64,000 bases of DNA from positions 62,001-126,000 of the forward strand of contig NZ_JADPIE010000002.1 in the NCBI RefSeq assembly GCF_015666175.1, written 5' to 3'. Positions 24,643 through 33,127 of the stretch are shown in pieces (within the stretch, counting starts at the first letter, position 1; each line of letters opens with the position of its first letter). Under the pieces are notes generated by a model. The model was not told where the DNA came from. It ran no database searches and saw only the letters and a program-made list of their open reading frames with translations. The position numbers and the translations under genes are program-made. Source of the stretch: Halonatronomonas betaini. GTDB taxonomy: Bacteria > Bacillota > Halanaerobiia > Halanaerobiales > Halarsenatibacteraceae.

Positions 24643-27369
24643 TTATCTCATCATCTCTATAAATTTTTCTGCCAGTTCTGGATCAAATTGAGTTCCGGCA
24701 CAGTTTTCTATTTCTGCCAGGGCTTCTTCTTTGCTAATTGGATCGCTGTAACTTCTTTTATTTGTCATGACATCATAGGCGTCTATTATTGTTATTATCC
24801 TTGATAGATAGGGAATTGCTTTTTTTGACAGGCCCTGGGGATAGCCATCACCATCCCAGCGCTCATGATGGAATAATATGTCTTCAGCTATTATAGATAG
24901 TTCTGCAATTGAAGATGTTATTTTATAACCCTTTTCTGAATGCTGCTTTATTATTTCCCATTCCTTTTGATTAAGACTACCTGGTTTTGTCAGGATATCT
25001 TCTGAAATCGTTGCCTTGCCAATATCATGCATGGTAGCCAGCAATGACAATCTATTTACTTCTGAACTATTTAAATTTAGTTTTTCTGCAAACTTAAGGG
25101 CTAATTTTGTCATTCTGGTTGCATGTTCTTTTGTCTCGTCGCTTTTTGTACTTAAAGTATTTAATAAGGCCTGAACAATATTACTTTTACTGCTTTTTCT
25201 CTCTGAAAGTTTATTTTGATACATATTATCATCTGCTGTTTTTAAAGTTTCATTTATATCCTGATTGATTTCTTCTTTAGTTGCTGCCCCTAGCGCAAAG
25301 GATATTGGGATTTTTTCTCTTTGATTAAACTCCCTGACTTTATCTTTAATCCTCCTCATGATATCTGCGGCAGTTTTGGTATCTGTTTCAGGTAATAAGA
25401 CTGCGAATTCATCTCCGCCATGCCTGGATATTATATCTTCATCTCTTAAAACTTCATTTAAGATATCTGCTGTTTTTATTAAGGCCTCATCGCCTTTATC
25501 ATGGCCATAACTATCATTGATAAGTTTTAGGCCATTTAAGTCAGCTATTATAATGCTTACTGGCAGGTTCCTTTCGGTATCCAGTCTATTCATCTCTTCT
25601 TCAAAAAATCTTCTATTGTATAGTCCCGTTAAGCTATCGTGGAATGATTTATATTCCAGCTCTTTTTGATAATACAATGTTTCCAGGGCTGCTCTGGTGT
25701 GAGATACAAGTATTTCTGCAAGTTCCAGATCCTGCTGGTTAAAGGCTGCTTTTTCATTGGATGCTGCCTGGAAGACCCCTATATTTTCTATTGGTATAGC
25801 TATACCTGACTTATAAGTACTTTTTACTGGTCTGGCATCAGGGTCTATATTTATATCTTTATTTAAATAACTTTTATTATTTTTATATGCTTTGCCAAGT
25901 TTTCCGTGGTCTAATGGTAATGATTTGATATCCAGATCACCAGAAGTTGCTTTTATTATAAACTCATTATCTTTAACCAGTGCAATACCACATAAATCAA
26001 AGTCCAGGATTTCCCTGGCTGCTTCAATAGTTTTTTTGCAAATAGCATCTTCGCTATTTAGTTTCTGGAACTCAATAGCTATTTTATTTAGTTCTTTGAT
26101 CGTTCTCTCATTTTCTTTCTGCTTTGAAATATCAATGTTAATCCCTAGAACTTTTAATGGTCTGCCATCATCTGTGCGTGAAATTAATTTGCCCTGACCT
26201 AATACCCAGACCCAGTGACCGTCTTTATGTTTTACTCTTTTTTCACAGCTATAGAAGTCTAATTCTCCATTTAGATGTTTTTGAAAAACTTTCTCTGACT
26301 TTTTAGCATCTTCTGGATGAACAAGAGAATCCCAGGTTTTAATTGTGGTAGGCTTAAGCTCTTCTAATGTATAGCCAAACATTCCTGCCCATTTTTCATT
26401 ATAGTTAGTTTCTCCTGTCTGGATATTATATTCCCAGATACCGACTTCGGTACCCTCAATTATTAAATCTAATTTTTCTTTCTGTTTCTTAATTTCTAAT
26501 TCTTTACTTTTATGCTCGGTAATATCATAAAATAAGGTTGTGAAATAGCCTTTCTTTTGACTGAAAGCATTGACAGCATACCATCTACTCAGTGGTTTAG
26601 AGTATTCTTCGAAATTTTTATCAGTTTGTGTTTGAGCAACATCTCCATATTTTTCAATCCAGTCTTGATGGCTAAGATTTTCTAGAACTTCAGTTGCTCT
26701 TTTCCCGATTATATCAGCCTCATTTAATCCGGTCATTTCTTCAAAGGCTTTATTCACTTCAAGAAAAATATAGTCTATTGGGTTATCTTTTTCATCAAGT
26801 ATAATTTTATGTCGGGCAAAGGCTGCAGGCATATTATCGATGAGCTTATTGAATTTCTTTTCTCCTTTTGTCTTAAAATAACTAATAAAATATGTCAAAC
26901 CAGCAACTAATATATACGTGAAGAAGTAGCCTATTATAGAAACATCTGGACTTTCAATTAGTGATAATGTGGCTGCTACTAATAAGGCCAGAGGAAGATT
27001 AAGGTAGAGTTTTAATTTATTTTTACTAAAGAATAGGTTAGCCACAGCAATTACTACTATTAAACTTAAAGCAAGATCGAGCTGATAGTTGGAAATATAA
27101 TTTAAATAGACTAACTGCAGGATAGCCAGATAAACAACAACCATTGTTATTTTTTCTATCTTAAGTTGTACCTGATTGCTAAAAAATGATATCAGAAATA
27201 CTATTAAGAACATGGAAGCCCCTATAAGCCTGTGAATTAAGGGCATTGGATCAGTTATACCAGCAAAATAATAATAGAAAACTGGAAAGATGAAATAGAG
27301 TGCTGGTATTAGTATTAAGATAATCCTATAATTATTGATTTCTTCGAGGTTGTTAAGTATTTTTTTCAA
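24643..27369 (-). CDS. PAS-PAS-GAF-GGDEF-HD-GYP c-di-GMP signalling protein
   Basis: A 908-aa membrane protein that can both make and break c-di-GMP. The first ~165 residues hold six or so membrane spans. Two PAS domains follow (~175-285 ending YDITEHK; ~300-415), then GAF (~425-565). The GGDEF domain (~575-730) has an intact RHGGDEF signature near 656. The HD-GYP domain (~740-908) has HDIGK (~783) and HHERWDGDGYP (~834), the metal ligands and GYP motif. The start is TTG 27369 after GAGGAGAG. A shorter protein with the same output domains is at 59629-61059. Confidence 0.92.
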   Translation of the reverse strand: MKKILNNLEEINNYRIILILIPALYFIFPVFYYYFAGITDPMPLIHRLIGASMFLIVFLISFFSNQVQLKIEKITMVVVYLAILQLVYLNYISNYQLDLALSLIVVIAVANLFFSKNKLKLYLNLPLALLVAATLSLIESPDVSIIGYFFTYILVAGLTYFISYFKTKGEKKFNKLIDNMPAAFARHKIILDEKDNPIDYIFLEVNKAFEEMTGLNEADIIGKRATEVLENLSHQDWIEKYGDVAQTQTDKNFEEYSKPLSRWYAVNAFSQKKGYFTTLFYDITEHKSKELEIKKQKEKLDLIIEGTEVGIWEYNIQTGETNYNEKWAGMFGYTLEELKPTTIKTWDSLVHPEDAKKSEKVFQKHLNGELDFYSCEKRVKHKDGHWVWVLGQGKLISRTDDGRPLKVLGINIDISKQKENERTIKELNKIAIEFQKLNSEDAICKKTIEAAREILDFDLCGIALVKDNEFIIKATSGDLDIKSLPLDHGKLGKAYKNNKSYLNKDINIDPDARPVKSTYKSGIAIPIENIGVFQAASNEKAAFNQQDLELAEILVSHTRAALETLYYQKELEYKSFHDSLTGLYNRRFFEEEMNRLDTERNLPVSIIIADLNGLKLINDSYGHDKGDEALIKTADILNEVLRDEDIISRHGGDEFAVLLPETDTKTAADIMRRIKDKVREFNQREKIPISFALGAATKEEINQDINETLKTADDNMYQNKLSERKSSKSNIVQALLNTLSTKSDETKEHATRMTKLALKFAEKLNLNSSEVNRLSLLATMHDIGKATISEDILTKPGSLNQKEWEIIKQHSEKGYKITSSIAELSIIAEDILFHHERWDGDGYPQGLSKKAIPYLSRIITIIDAYDVMTNKRSYSDPISKEEALAEIENCAGTQFDPELAEKFIEMMR

Positions 27370-27448
27370 TGAAGACTCTCCTCATATAATATGGTTAATG
27401 ATATTATATAATATTCATGAAATTTAAACAAACATGTACAGATTAAAA

Positions 27449-27472
27449 CCCCAGGCGATTATACCTGGGGAT
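27449..27472 (-). terminator. Terminator of the 559-aa membrane protein gene
   Basis: CCCCAGG / CCTGGGG stem with T4 on the minus strand, 64 bp past the stop at 27536. Confidence 0.8.
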
Positions 27473-27518
27473 TGATGATTAATTATTTTTTTGGAAAGGT
27501 CTAAGAAAGTCTAACCAG

Positions 27519-27540
27519 GGTTGGTTAGAGGTTGGTTAGA
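27519..27540 (+). repeat. Two 11-bp units GGTTGGTTAGA
   Basis: Exact tandem duplication; the second unit overlaps the stop codon of the membrane protein gene. The same 11-bp period occurs at 13385-13484. Confidence 0.6.
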
Positions 27541-29215
27541 TTAAGAAGCTGTAAAGATCATAGACTAATGCTGCCTGGTACAGCCAGTAAAACCACAATA
27601 GGGCAGTGCCTATGCCAATGTATAGAGAATGGTCTCTGTCATAATCAAGTAAATATATGAAGCCTAGACTTACTACTGTAACAACTCCAATTATTAATGG
27701 TATCTGACTGGCCGGTGGCTGATTTAAAAAGAAAAGATATTGCATATCGCCCTGTATAATTAAATTGAATGCTATGATACCTGTGATTATACCAGCAAAA
27801 GCGATAAGTGAATTGTCATTTGCCAGGTCTTTGAAACCAGACGATTTTTTTCTTAATAGATAGATAATCAGCATAACTACTAAAACTGGAATGAGTATAT
27901 TTAACATTCCCATGGTAAAGCCAACGATAGGATAGAAAAAATAAATTGCCAGACTAGACATTATTTCCATTAGCGACTCAATAGTGTTAAGGCCTAAAAG
28001 TTCAGCTATGTTGTTATCTTCTGGTTCAATGGTATTTGAGTAGTATACATTAGCCCCTGTTGAGGCAGGTTCTGTCCAGAATAAATGTTTATTATTTTCA
28101 TAATCAATTATTTTTGAATTGCTGCTATAGTTAAAAGCTGGAAATATTCTTTGAGTACCAGTAATTTCATCATCAGATAATTTATTTGTGAAAAGTCCAG
28201 CCCTCGCCTGTACTCCTAATGGCCTGGAGTTAATTAACTTCTTTTCTTCATCTATAAAAATTGATGGATTAAACCCCTGAATAGATGAATGCTCTTGAAA
28301 ACTATCATCGTTTAAGTAGCCTGTATGGATAAATTGGCTTTCTGTCTCTGAATCAAATTTAACCCAGGAGATCCATAGTTGGTCATTATAAACTGCTGTA
28401 TCTATATTAGCATTATTGCCAAAGGCCTCTCCAGGCTCTGCTAACTTATTCAATTCTTCTGTTTCAATATCTAATTGACCTATATTTAAGACATAACGAT
28501 TGTACCTATCCTGTTGACCTGAAACAAACATGGTATCAGGATTTCTTTGGTGCCAGGCTAAAAATATTTCATTATCGATTGTATTTAGTTTTGGGAAGAA
28601 GGCACCGTTTTCAAAAGAATAAGTATTACTAAAGATCTCCTCACCATTTATATCATCAAAGGCTTTAGTTGTTAATACATTTTCACCTAATTCCTGATCT
28701 CTTTCAATATAGGCCAGTACAAGCATATCATCAGTTTCTACAGCTGTTAAACTGCCTGGAAATTCAATGTTTTCTCTAAAAGTTATTGGATTTTCCAGGT
28801 CATTTAAATTCTTTGCCTTAAGATTTTGATTGCTGGAGCTGGTTCCAGCGAAATAAAGGAGATAATCTTCACCTAAATATGATATAGCTTCAGGTGACCC
28901 GAGTTGGTCTGCCCTGACTATCTCGTTTGTCTCCTGAATTTCTCCACTATTATTAAATACTGTTTGCTTAATAGTTCGCTGATCATTTTCGTCTTCAATT
29001 GTAAAAAGGTTATTTACTTCTTCGGTGAATAAAGTATCATAGTTTGAGGTTGAGATATTATTTGCAATATCGACTGGTTGTGACCACTCTTCTAGCCTTA
29101 AGTGGTTAACTTCTCCTGGATTGTTCTGATAAAAGTTCCAGTATAATAATGATGAAACTATTAGTATTACAAATGATCCTATAAAAAATAATATTACAGG
29201 TTTGAATTTCTTCAA
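27536..29215 (-). CDS. Membrane protein with large extracytoplasmic domain, paralogue A
   Basis: A 559-aa protein I do not recognise. Residues ~8-27 are a membrane anchor. About 370 residues follow, with repeated short motifs (LLYFAGTSSSNQ, LVLAYIERDQE, IFLAWHQRNPD, LWISWVKFDSE, HLFWTEPAS) spaced like the blades of a beta-propeller. The last ~150 residues form four to five membrane spans. It shares order, motifs and much sequence with the 562-aa protein at 31206-32894. The start is TTG after GGAGGAA. A surface sensor or envelope assembly role is a guess. Confidence 0.8.
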   Translation of the reverse strand: MKKFKPVILFFIGSFVILIVSSLLYWNFYQNNPGEVNHLRLEEWSQPVDIANNISTSNYDTLFTEEVNNLFTIEDENDQRTIKQTVFNNSGEIQETNEIVRADQLGSPEAISYLGEDYLLYFAGTSSSNQNLKAKNLNDLENPITFRENIEFPGSLTAVETDDMLVLAYIERDQELGENVLTTKAFDDINGEEIFSNTYSFENGAFFPKLNTIDNEIFLAWHQRNPDTMFVSGQQDRYNRYVLNIGQLDIETEELNKLAEPGEAFGNNANIDTAVYNDQLWISWVKFDSETESQFIHTGYLNDDSFQEHSSIQGFNPSIFIDEEKKLINSRPLGVQARAGLFTNKLSDDEITGTQRIFPAFNYSSNSKIIDYENNKHLFWTEPASTGANVYYSNTIEPEDNNIAELLGLNTIESLMEIMSSLAIYFFYPIVGFTMGMLNILIPVLVVMLIIYLLRKKSSGFKDLANDNSLIAFAGIITGIIAFNLIIQGDMQYLFFLNQPPASQIPLIIGVVTVVSLGFIYLLDYDRDHSLYIGIGTALLWFYWLYQAALVYDLYSFLI

Positions 29216-29294
29216 ATCAATTCCTCCAGTTAATAGTATATATTATTAGTGCCCACTACTTATTTCAATATATATCTGCTTACTCCTTCTATTT

Positions 29295-29381
29295 AATGGA
29301 GCTCTTTTTATTTTAGTTGGCAAACAGCAGGAAACTCGCCCTGAATATAGCTCCATTTAGGTGCGAGTTTTTTTATTTTAT
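29295..29381 (+). ncRNA. Possible small RNA or attenuator-like structure
   Basis: Two interleaved stems are visible: AATGGAGCT (29295-29303) with AGCTCCATT (29349-29357), and AAACTCGC (29332-29339) with GCGAGTTT (29363-29370), the latter followed by a T-rich tract on the plus strand. The plus strand has no gene for 890 bp downstream, so this would end a short non-coding transcript divergent from the 559-aa gene. No promoter was established. Confidence 0.35.
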
Positions 29382-29390
29382 AGATAACCT

Positions 29391-29542
29391 TTAAATTTCT
29401 TCAGTACATTCAGGACAGCCGATTAGCTTACTTTTATCCCAGGTCCAGTAAGTTCCTATTTCCATTGGATAACCCCAGCAACCACAATTGCAATCATGTT
29501 TATCTATAGCAGATGTTTTTTAATACTAATTTTATAAAACAT
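29391..29542 (-). pseudogene. Cys-rich small protein gene, frameshifted in an A6 run
   Basis: ATG 29542 with a GAGGGG site opens MFYKISIKK and stops after 12 codons. Adding one A to the A6 run joins it to the frame TSAIDKHDCNCGCWGYPMEI and onward to GCPECTEEI, giving a 50-aa protein with CxCxC and CPxC motifs suited to metal binding. I do not know the family. The site lies between the GNAT gene and the 559-aa gene, same strand. The one-base change may be real, a slippage site or a base-calling error. Confidence 0.5.
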
Positions 29543-29590
29543 TTAGTTCTTCCCCTCTATAATATATTAAAAAAATTTATTGATAAGTTA

Positions 29591-30058
29591 TTATTTCCTT
29601 TTCATCATTAAATATTCATCTACTCCATCGATTGCAAAATCTGGAATCAGGCCCACCTCTTTATAATTTAAGTTTTCATAAAATTTCTTAGCTCTTTTAT
29701 TGAAATCGGCTACCAGAAGAAAGACTTTGTCATAATCTGCTGTGATTACGTCTTCGAAATAATTCATAAGTTTCTGGCCTATTCCCTGGCACTGATAATC
29801 ACTGGCTACAACGATTAAATGTAAATAAGGATATTTTCCAAAGGTTCCATGTAGTTCTACCCAGATGAAACCTGTAGTCTGGTTTTCTTTATTTAGAGCT
29901 ACAAATATTTCCTGACTATCGATTGCCCTGGCCAGAAATTTTGCTGGATCTTTTTGAGAGAAATAGAGTTGGCCCAGTTTTGAATTCATGAGTATGTTAT
30001 AGCAGGCCTCTAGATTTTCTCGGCTGGCTGTTTCAATTTTTATCTGCAATGGTTTCAC
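29591..30058 (-). CDS. GNAT-family N-acetyltransferase
   Basis: A protein of about 152-155 aa with the acetyl-CoA-binding motif A as LIVVASDYQCQGIGQKLMNY (~83-102) and the terminal LVADFNKRAKKFYENLNY pattern (~120-137). GNAT enzymes acetylate amino groups; the acceptor is unknown. The GTG at 30058 nearly touches the AAGGAAG site, so the TTG at 30049 may be the real start. A good promoter lies at 30146-30173. Confidence 0.85.
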   Translation of the reverse strand: MKPLQIKIETASRENLEACYNILMNSKLGQLYFSQKDPAKFLARAIDSQEIFVALNKENQTTGFIWVELHGTFGKYPYLHLIVVASDYQCQGIGQKLMNYFEDVITADYDKVFLLVADFNKRAKKFYENLNYKEVGLIPDFAIDGVDEYLMMKRK

Positions 30059-30145
30059 TTCCTTATAATTATTTAAAGATTACTTATCAGCTTAAATAAA
30101 GTTGATTTAAAATATTTATTCAGTTTTTTAATATCATTTATTTAT

Positions 30146-30173
30146 ATTATAAATCTAAAATTTAAATTGTCAA
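30146..30173 (-). promoter_or_regulatory. Sigma-A promoter of GNAT gene
   Basis: TTGACA (30168-30173), 16-bp spacer, TATAAT (30146-30151) on the minus strand; closely similar to the peptide-operon promoter at 13032-13060. Confidence 0.8.
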
Positions 30174-30220
30174 GTTTTGATTAATAATTTTATTTATCTC
30201 TATATAGCCTTACTGTTCAA

Positions 30221-30250
30221 TTGCTTTTTATGTAATACAGATGTTATAAT
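30221..30250 (+). promoter_or_regulatory. Likely promoter of the toxin-antitoxin operon
   Basis: TTGCTT (30221-30226), 18-bp spacer, TATAAT (30245-30250), 20 bp before the antitoxin start. Confidence 0.6.
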
Positions 30251-30269
30251 ATAGTTGAGGTGATTGATT

Positions 30270-30494
30270 ATGAAAACTATAAAATTAAGAAAAGTTGGGA
30301 ATAGCTATGGCTTTACAATTCCTAAGGAGATTAAAGAAAAATATAATCTTAAAGAAGGTGAAGAGCTTCATATCATTGAAACTGAGGATGGCTTTAAGTT
30401 GACCCCATTTGACCCTGAGTTTGAAGAATGGGCCGAGGCTTATGATAAAACAAATCAAAAATATAAAAACACCCTTAAGGAATTAGCTGAATGA
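30270..30494 (+). CDS. AbrB/MazE-type antitoxin
   Basis: A 74-aa protein. Residues 1-45 form the swapped-hairpin SpoVT-AbrB DNA-binding domain (KLRKVGNSYGFTIPKEIKEK). The acidic, aromatic C-terminal tail (DPEFEEWAEAYDKT) would wrap and neutralise the toxin. ATG 30270 follows GAGGTG by 7 bases; the TTG two codons earlier is not needed. The stop overlaps the toxin start by 4 bases. Autorepression of the operon is typical of the family. Confidence 0.88.
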   Translation: MKTIKLRKVGNSYGFTIPKEIKEKYNLKEGEELHIIETEDGFKLTPFDPEFEEWAEAYDKTNQKYKNTLKELAE

Positions 30495-30898
30495 GCGAGA
30501 TTAAATTTATACCGAAGAATATTGTTCTCTACTTTCATAAACAGCTTATAAAAGATTATGGTGGCAGTTCTGGTATCAGAGATGAAAATTTATTGGATTC
30601 TGCCCTTGAGCAACCTAAAGCTACTTATAATGGTGAATATTTACATGATTCATTAATGAAAATGGCAGCAGCTTATGGTTATCACCTCTGTAATAATCAT
30701 CCTTTTGTTGATGGAAATAAAAGAATTGCTTTTGTTGCTATGGATACTTTTTTGCAAATGAACAATTTTGAAATTACTGCTTCTGAAAAGGAAGCCTATA
30801 AAATGATGATTCAGGTGTCTTCTGGGCAATTATCAAAAAAAGAATTAGTTTTATGGCTTGAAGAAAATGTAGATGAATATCTTAATACGATTAGATAA
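30491..30898 (+). CDS. Doc-type (death-on-curing) Fic-fold toxin
   Basis: A 135-aa toxin with the Fic/Doc core motif NHPFVDGNKRIAF (~75-88): catalytic His, Asp and the anion-binding GNKR. Family members modify translation or other targets; Doc phosphorylates EF-Tu, and other Fic proteins AMPylate. The start GRxxNLLDSALEQP region (~27-42) is also typical. It is translationally coupled (ATGA overlap) to an AbrB-type antitoxin instead of Phd. A bidirectional hairpin follows. Confidence 0.9.
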   Translation: MSEIKFIPKNIVLYFHKQLIKDYGGSSGIRDENLLDSALEQPKATYNGEYLHDSLMKMAAAYGYHLCNNHPFVDGNKRIAFVAMDTFLQMNNFEITASEKEAYKMMIQVSSGQLSKKELVLWLEENVDEYLNTIR

Positions 30899-30901
30899 AT
30901 C

Positions 30902-30928
30902 AAAGTGCTGGCGCTAGCCGGCACTTTT
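30902..30928. terminator. Bidirectional terminator after Doc toxin
   Basis: AAAGTGCTGGC / GCCGGCACTTT hairpin between convergent sequences. The hairpin plus about 15 bp to the right (GTTAAGTCTA) is almost repeated at 33030-33070. Confidence 0.82.
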
Positions 30929-30953
30929 GTTAAGTCTATTTAAATTTGAGTTG

Positions 30954-31202
30954 TTAATTTTTAGCTGCTTCAGTCTCTTCTAATAATCTGTCATAAGCTT
31001 CAGTTTCTACTAAATCCGGGTTCTCTTCTGCATAATCTAAGGCCATCATTCCATCTCTATCCTGTATGGTTGGATCTGCACCAAAATCCAATAAGGTATT
31101 GATGATTTCAGGTGAATCATTATACCTGGCTGAGAAGATTAATGGTGTTTTATCATTTATATTTTGAGCATCTATTTCTAAACCATGATCCTTCCAATGC
31201 TG
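30954..31202 (-). pseudogene. Ankyrin-repeat protein, C-terminal fragment
   Basis: An open frame of 82 codons without a start: it opens directly after a TGA with QHWKDHGLEIDAQN. It holds an ankyrin unit (DKTPLIFSARYNDSPEIINT, then LLDFGADPTIQDRDG) and a charged tail ending EETEAAKN. The 5' part is missing; its first codon touches the stop of the 562-aa gene at 31206 (TAATGA). The break seems to be the junction left by insertion or rearrangement of that gene. Only Met codons far inside could start it. Confidence 0.65.
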
Positions 31203-31205
31203 TCA

Positions 31206-32894
31206 TTATATAAAAAAGTTATAGAGATTATAGACTAATGCAGCCTGACTTAACCAGTATAACCAAATTAAAACTGTACCTAAACCGATATATAATGAAT
31301 GTCCTTTGTCATGGTTAAGAAAATATATAAAGCCCAGGCTAACTAGAGTTACAACTATAAAAATTATAGGACTCTGACTTGCAGGAGGTATATTAAAGGT
31401 AAAGAGATCATTAATATTTCCTTGTATTAATATTGCTGTTCCTGATATAGCTATAATTGCAATTATAAAAGAAACATAGGGTATATCTTGAGTTATTTCA
31501 TAAAATCTAGTTGACTTTTTGCTAAATAAATATATGGCTAAAATTACAATCAATAGCGGAATGAAGGAATACCCTAACATTAAATTAATTGAAGCTATAG
31601 GATAGGTGAAATAGATTGCTAAGCTCGAAACCAGTTCTATAGAAGAGTCGATAGTGTTAAATCCCATAAACTCCATAATACCAATCTCTTCTGGTTCAAT
31701 TGTATTTGAATAATAAATATCTCTTCCAGGAGAGGCTGCCTCTGTCCAGAATAAATGCTGATTATCTTCATGTTCTTTTATATTTGAATTACTACTGAAA
31801 TTCAAAGCAGGAAATATTCGTTTGTTTTGTAAGCCATTATCGCCTTCAGAAAAGCGGTTCTTAAAGAGGGCTGCCTGTCCCCTTTTTTCAAGTTCACGGG
31901 AATTGATAATTACTTTTTCATCACCATCAATAAAAAATGATGGATTAATACCAGGATTGCGGGAGAACTCCTGAAAGTCCAGTTCGCTATTGAAATGTCC
32001 AGTTATGATTATATTATTATTAAGGTCACTATCAAATTGAACCCAGGATAACCATAGCTCATTATTGTATTCCCCAATTTTTATGTTGGCATTATTTCCA
32101 TAGGATTGACCAAGTTCTTCTGTTGCCTCTAATTCTCCAGTTTCAATGTCTAACTGACTGAGATTAAGGAGATAGCGGTTAAATCTATCATCATCACTGG
32201 AAATGAACATTTTATCTGGATTAATTTCCTGCCAGGCTAAGAAGACTTCATTATCGATAGAGGCTAATTTGGGATAGCCTACACCCTGTTCAAAGGTATG
32301 GGTTATTGAAAAAATCTGTTCTTCATAAAACTCATCATAGCCCTTAATGGATAGGATGTTTTGCCCCAGTTCTTGATCTCTTTCACTGTAAGCTAAAATA
32401 AGCATATCATCAGTTTCTGTAATGCTTAATGAACCTGGAAAACTTATATCTTCCTGCAGAGTGATCGGTGCACTATCTGTATTCAGGTTTTGGGATTTAA
32501 GGTTTTGATCACTGGAGCTTGAACCGGCAAAATAAAAGAGATAATCTTCATCTGCAAAAGAGACTGCCTGAGGAGAGACTACCTGGCCTGCCCTGACAGG
32601 TTCAGTTTCTGCCTGGATCTCGCCATTATAATCAATATCTTTCTGTCTAATAATTCTCTGACCATCATAATTTTTAATGGTAAAAAGGCTATAACCTTCA
32701 TCAGTAAATAAAATATCATAGGATCTAGTCGGTATGTTTGCTGCAATCTGAACTGGCTGTGACCAGTCTTCTAATCTCAGATGCTGAATTTCATCTGGAT
32801 TATTCTGATAAAAATTAAAATAAAATAAGGATAGTACCAGCAGGATTACAAAGGAACCGATAAAAAATAGTAAAACAGGTCTTAATTTCTTCAA
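31206..32894 (-). CDS. Membrane protein with large extracytoplasmic domain, paralogue B
   Basis: A 562-aa paralogue of 27536-29215 with the same plan: N-terminal anchor (~8-27), propeller-like extracytoplasmic part with FYFAGSSSSDQ-like, LILAYSERDQE and HLFWTEAAS motifs, and four to five C-terminal spans ending in a shared ALVYNLYNFFI-type tail. The start is TTG after GGAGGGG. Family unknown. The two copies flank a 2-kb block holding the GNAT and toxin-antitoxin genes. The stop abuts the ankyrin fragment, suggesting that this copy arrived by rearrangement. Confidence 0.8.
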   Translation of the reverse strand: MKKLRPVLLFFIGSFVILLVLSLFYFNFYQNNPDEIQHLRLEDWSQPVQIAANIPTRSYDILFTDEGYSLFTIKNYDGQRIIRQKDIDYNGEIQAETEPVRAGQVVSPQAVSFADEDYLFYFAGSSSSDQNLKSQNLNTDSAPITLQEDISFPGSLSITETDDMLILAYSERDQELGQNILSIKGYDEFYEEQIFSITHTFEQGVGYPKLASIDNEVFLAWQEINPDKMFISSDDDRFNRYLLNLSQLDIETGELEATEELGQSYGNNANIKIGEYNNELWLSWVQFDSDLNNNIIITGHFNSELDFQEFSRNPGINPSFFIDGDEKVIINSRELEKRGQAALFKNRFSEGDNGLQNKRIFPALNFSSNSNIKEHEDNQHLFWTEAASPGRDIYYSNTIEPEEIGIMEFMGFNTIDSSIELVSSLAIYFTYPIASINLMLGYSFIPLLIVILAIYLFSKKSTRFYEITQDIPYVSFIIAIIAISGTAILIQGNINDLFTFNIPPASQSPIIFIVVTLVSLGFIYFLNHDKGHSLYIGLGTVLIWLYWLSQAALVYNLYNFFI

Positions 32895-33029
32895 CTTAAC
32901 CCCTCCAGGTTGTTTGGTTTGGAAAACTTCTATATCTGTTAATTATCTAATTCATGATTGATCATAATCTTCCTGCAAATCTTTTTAATATTTTGGCATG
33001 GTTTGTGTTTTTCACTTACCCTTAGTCTA

Positions 33030-33057
33030 AAAAGTGCTGGCGATTAGCCAGCACTTT
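33030..33057 (-). terminator. Terminator of the esterase operon
   Basis: AAAGTGCTGGCGATTAGCCA then GCACTTT forms a strong hairpin, with T5 on the minus strand, 71 bp past the stop at 33128. It is a near copy of 30902-30928. Confidence 0.88.
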
Positions 33058-33127
33058 CGTTAAGTCTAATTTTTGATTGTTTACGTTAGATATTTCTGTA
33101 ATTATTAATATTTAATACAGGTTAAGG

